NCBI GenBank assembly: GCA_045221575.1
Contig: JBGUWU010000016.1
Coordinates: 1-53,682, forward strand
Direction: 5' to 3'
Length of the DNA: 53,682 nucleotides
Source of the DNA: Scybalousia_A sp045221575
GTDB lineage: Bacteria > Bacteroidota > Bacteroidia > Bacteroidales > P3
Made by a program: the position numbers and the translations under genes. Numbering within the stretch: position 1 is the first letter of the stretch; each line of letters starts with the position of its first letter. Under the pieces are notes generated by a model. That model was given only the letters and a program-made list of their open reading frames with translations, was not told the origin of the DNA and made no database searches. This document shows, piece after piece, positions 50,953 to 53,682 of the stretch.

Positions 50953-53514
50953 TTAGTATTCTTCCTTTGGATAAAGACTATCCCACCAAGAAGAATCTTC
51001 TTTTAACCATTTATCAAACCACGCATATATAGTATTATTCCATTTCAATCGTTTCTCAAAATCTACTATGCCATGATTTTCACCTTTAACTGTAATAAAC
51101 TCTACTTCTTTACCCAATATTTTTAATGCGTTATACATTTGAATACTTTCGCCAATAGGAACATTTGTGTCTGATGTACCATGAAGTAATAATAAAGGAG
51201 TTTTTATTTTATCTGCATTAAACAAAGGAGAATGTTTTGTGTATAGTTCTGGATTATTCCAAGGATAATTATCCGCAGTAGCAGCACCTGAATAAGAATA
51301 TCCCCAATAGCCTTCTCCCCAATAAGAAGTAATATTACTTATTCCTGCATGAGAAATAGCACAAGCAAAAATATCTGTTTTGGTTTGCAAGTATTGAGTC
51401 ATAAATCCGCCATAGCTTGCTCCCATACAACCTATATGTTTTTTATCTATAAAAGGATAAGTTTTGCAAACTCTTTTCACTCCTTCTATTATCTCATCTG
51501 CAGTATAATCTCCCCAAGCATTAACATGACGAGCAGCAAACTCTTGTCCCCAACCGGTTGTTCCACTTGGATTAATTACATAAACAACATAACCCTGTTG
51601 AGTATAAAGCCATGCAGAATAACGCATTTCAAAACTTCTGTCCGTAGGAGAACAACCACCATAATAATAAACTATCATCGGATATTTTCGTGTAGAATCA
51701 AAGTCTGCAGGATAATACAATCGGCCATCTATATCAGAGTTGTGCATATGGAAAGAAAATGTTTCCATCTTTCCTATTGCAAGTCTTTCATATTCTTGTT
51801 TTTTAGGAAAATACACTTCTTTAACTAAGGTAAGAATATATTTTTTCGTATCTTGTACTGCATGGAAAAGTCTTTTTGGTTTATTGTAATTTTCTCCATA
51901 AAATACCATTTGAGTTTCATCTTCTGAAATATCAAAACTATGAACAATATCTACATCAAGAGGAATAATATTAAAGGTTTTATCTTTTAAATTGTAACGA
52001 TAAACACTTACTGAATCCTTATTCTCACAAGTAAGATATAAGTTATTTTTTCTAACTATAACATCTTTAACATTTGGAGAAAAGTTTTTACCCACAGGAT
52101 CAATTTTCTTAGTTTTCAAATTCATTAAGTAAATTGAATAATTGAAAGCATTAGGTATTTGATTTTTCTTCACAGTTGAACCGATAGAATTAAAAGCCTC
52201 GTTACTTGCAAGAACTACTATATTTTCAAAATCTTTCAAATATTGAGCAGAAGAAACAAAACCATCATTATCAATTATTGTATCTATTGTCCGTTCTCCT
52301 ATACTATATTGATAAAGACTTGTAAATGAGAATGGTCTTTTTGTTATATCGTCTTTTGTCATTGAAAATAATATACGATAATAATCATCATCTACATCAT
52401 TCAGATAAGTAGAACGATTGGTTTGAAATAATTTACCATTAAACATTTCACTATAAAGATATAATTCTGTTCTATCTCTCCAACCAGGTATTCTGTCATC
52501 AGGCAAATACATTCTATGTAGATCATCAGAAGTATTATCTTTCTTACTTACCTTTGATAATAAATATTCAACAGATTCTGAATATATAAAAGTTATTTCT
52601 CCATCTATCTCAGAATCTCCATCAATAATAAGTTTTCTTTGTGAGTTCCTTGGATCAAGACTATATAATTTGGAATTATCCTTGTAATACAGAAGATTTG
52701 TTTTTGGAAGCCAAGTATAAGAAAATATTTTGCTATCAGTAAAAACAACCTCATCATCTTTTGTAGAACGGACTTCTATTCTGTAAGTACTTTTCCCTTT
52801 TTCATCTGTATTGTAATATTTTATCAAATAATAATCGCCACTATCCGAAATACTAACATTATAAGGGTTCTCTCCACAAAGCATAGTCTTCAATGTCAAG
52901 CCTGGAAGGTTGTTTGAATATGTTATATCTTTATCTTTGTCGGTTGTTTCTTCATTATATAACAATGTTTTTATTTTGTAATAGTCTGGATTTTTGCTCT
53001 CTGTTATTTTAGAAAAGAAGCACAAAGCTGAAATTCCAACTATGTGATTACCTGGTTCAAGTTCTTCTTCAACAACAAGTTTTGTTTCATCTGTCATTTC
53101 ATCTTCTTCCGTTGTTTTTTCAGCAACTTGCTTACCATCAATAGAAACTTTAAGTTTAGCATTGCAATATACTTCAAATTTTACTTTTCCCCTTTTTTGT
53201 AAACTTACATTGAAAAAACGTTGAGACATATTTATTTCTTCTGCCATACAAGGATGAATGTCAATTGTATCTATTCCATCTTCTAAAACATCGCTTACGT
53301 TTTCATAAACCCATTTGTTTATTTTAGGTGTTTTAAAATAATCCTCGACAGAAAATTTTTTACCCTGATTATCAAGAGAATCCAAAACAATAGGTTTAGA
53401 ATAAGATTCCCAACCATAATAATATTGTGTAACGGGCTTTTGTGCCAATACACTAATAGAGATTAAACAAAAAGCAATAGCAGTAATAAATCTGATTTTC
53501 TTAACTCTTTTCAT
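50953..53514 (-). CDS. Secreted S9 family (prolyl oligopeptidase/DPP-like) serine peptidase
   Basis: Product of 853 residues with a signal peptide (about residues 1-24, ending SISVLAQ). Residues about 90-165 form a beta-rich domain resembling a PA14-type fold (KVSIDGKQVAEK, then PGNHIVGISAL). A beta-propeller-like region follows to about 600, then the alpha/beta hydrolase domain. The catalytic serine is near 701 in GCMGASYGGFMTQYL, the aspartate near 782 in LLHGTSDTNVPIGES, and the histidine near 815 in KGENHGIVDF. Such enzymes trim oligopeptides, often after proline, in the periplasm or on the cell surface. It leads an operon with the aminotransferase gene. Confidence 0.92.
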   Translation of the reverse strand: MKRVKKIRFITAIAFCLISISVLAQKPVTQYYYGWESYSKPIVLDSLDNQGKKFSVEDYFKTPKINKWVYENVSDVLEDGIDTIDIHPCMAEEINMSQRFFNVSLQKRGKVKFEVYCNAKLKVSIDGKQVAEKTTEEDEMTDETKLVVEEELEPGNHIVGISALCFFSKITESKNPDYYKIKTLLYNEETTDKDKDITYSNNLPGLTLKTMLCGENPYNVSISDSGDYYLIKYYNTDEKGKSTYRIEVRSTKDDEVVFTDSKIFSYTWLPKTNLLYYKDNSKLYSLDPRNSQRKLIIDGDSEIDGEITFIYSESVEYLLSKVSKKDNTSDDLHRMYLPDDRIPGWRDRTELYLYSEMFNGKLFQTNRSTYLNDVDDDYYRILFSMTKDDITKRPFSFTSLYQYSIGERTIDTIIDNDGFVSSAQYLKDFENIVVLASNEAFNSIGSTVKKNQIPNAFNYSIYLMNLKTKKIDPVGKNFSPNVKDVIVRKNNLYLTCENKDSVSVYRYNLKDKTFNIIPLDVDIVHSFDISEDETQMVFYGENYNKPKRLFHAVQDTKKYILTLVKEVYFPKKQEYERLAIGKMETFSFHMHNSDIDGRLYYPADFDSTRKYPMIVYYYGGCSPTDRSFEMRYSAWLYTQQGYVVYVINPSGTTGWGQEFAARHVNAWGDYTADEIIEGVKRVCKTYPFIDKKHIGCMGASYGGFMTQYLQTKTDIFACAISHAGISNITSYWGEGYWGYSYSGAATADNYPWNNPELYTKHSPLFNADKIKTPLLLLHGTSDTNVPIGESIQMYNALKILGKEVEFITVKGENHGIVDFEKRLKWNNTIYAWFDKWLKEDSSWWDSLYPKEEY

Positions 53515-53542
53515 AGTAAAACGTGTTTAAATAAATTTTTTG

Positions 53543-53550
53543 CAAAGTTA
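53543..53550 (-). promoter_or_regulatory. -7 element for the S9 peptidase operon
   Basis: CAAAGTTA reads TAACTTTG on the minus strand, 29 bases before the ATG at 53514. Confidence 0.6.
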
Positions 53551-53589
53551 GTAAATTATTACTAAATCCTATAAATAAAAATCTTCGTT

Positions 53590-53682
53590 TTTACAAAAAA
53601 AAGAGTTGGTTTTAATTTTTTAAAACCAACTCTTTATACCCTAAACATCAAGAGTTAAAAAATTAAAACGAAGACTTTTTTA
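53590..53682. repeat. TTGAT/TTGGT dyad element family copy at the window edge
   Basis: AAGAGTTGGTTTTAA (53601-53615) and TTAAAACCAACTCTT (53620-53634) form a perfect 15-bp dyad around TTTT. Compared with the copy at 44665-44702, one base in the left arm and its partner in the right arm have both changed (A to G, T to C). Further half-sites (ATCAAGAGTT and GAAGACTTTTTT) continue to the end of the window. Confidence 0.75.

Overview
The window looks like chromosomal DNA of a low-GC member of the Bacteroidota, most likely order Bacteroidales. G+C is roughly one third by eye. Promoters have the phylum's -7 element TAnnTTTG, not a classical -10 box, and start codons lack Shine-Dalgarno sequences. 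The gene content is also typical of the phylum: a secreted protease with a type IX secretion (T9SS) sorting tail, a GldF-GldG gliding-type protein, DUF4340, a GH92 mannosidase, GT3 glycogen synthase, ATP-type PEP carboxykinase, and a Bacteroidota family usually mislabelled asparagine synthetase B.

Layout. 1-1.8 kb is the only clearly accessory stretch. It holds a promoter-driven, structured small RNA of about 83 nt, a phage-type nuclease/toxin-like gene, a 5'-truncated phage DUF6046 fragment and a small secreted cysteine-containing repeat protein. 1.9-6 kb (minus) carries a D-2-hydroxyacid dehydrogenase and an acyl-CoA dehydrogenase-EtfB-EtfA operon. 6.1-13.4 kb has rmuC, two overlapping lipoprotein genes, gltX and a GlcNAc-kinase-like gene. 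13.4-22 kb (minus) has yajC, a MaoC hydratase, mtaB, a SprT-like protein, a 54-residue lipoprotein, the T9SS protease, coaE, ybbR, a GtrB/GtrA pair, rsmG and tRNA-Ser(UGA). 22.1-29.5 kb has prmC and ribD (divergent), a PIF1-like helicase, dnaB and the asparagine synthetase B-like protein. 29.6-36.2 kb (minus) has the GH92 mannosidase, DUF4340 and the GldF-GldG fusion. 36.5-40.2 kb (plus) has an iron alcohol dehydrogenase, dnaN and a C1B peptidase. 40.3-44.4 kb is a fused glycogen synthase-glucan phosphorylase. 44.9-47.6 kb has pckA and a membrane protein. 47.7-53.5 kb (minus) has mutL, a small membrane protein, a class III aminotransferase and an S9 peptidase.

Functional picture. The genes describe an anaerobe-like heterotroph that stores glycogen, has PEP carboxykinase, reduces an acyl-CoA (perhaps in butyrate metabolism), has an alcohol dehydrogenase, and degrades host or plant glycans and proteins in the periplasm or outside the cell. 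Most of the rest is DNA replication, repair, translation and cofactor housekeeping.

The least explained signals are non-coding. One is the small RNA at about 206-288, a three-way-junction fold with its own promoter and terminator. The other is a dispersed family of dyad-symmetric AT-rich elements (half-site AGAGTTGATTTT or AGACTTGATTTT) lying mainly between divergent promoters, whose arms change together between copies. One copy, upstream of gltX, has become a 21-bp-period array.
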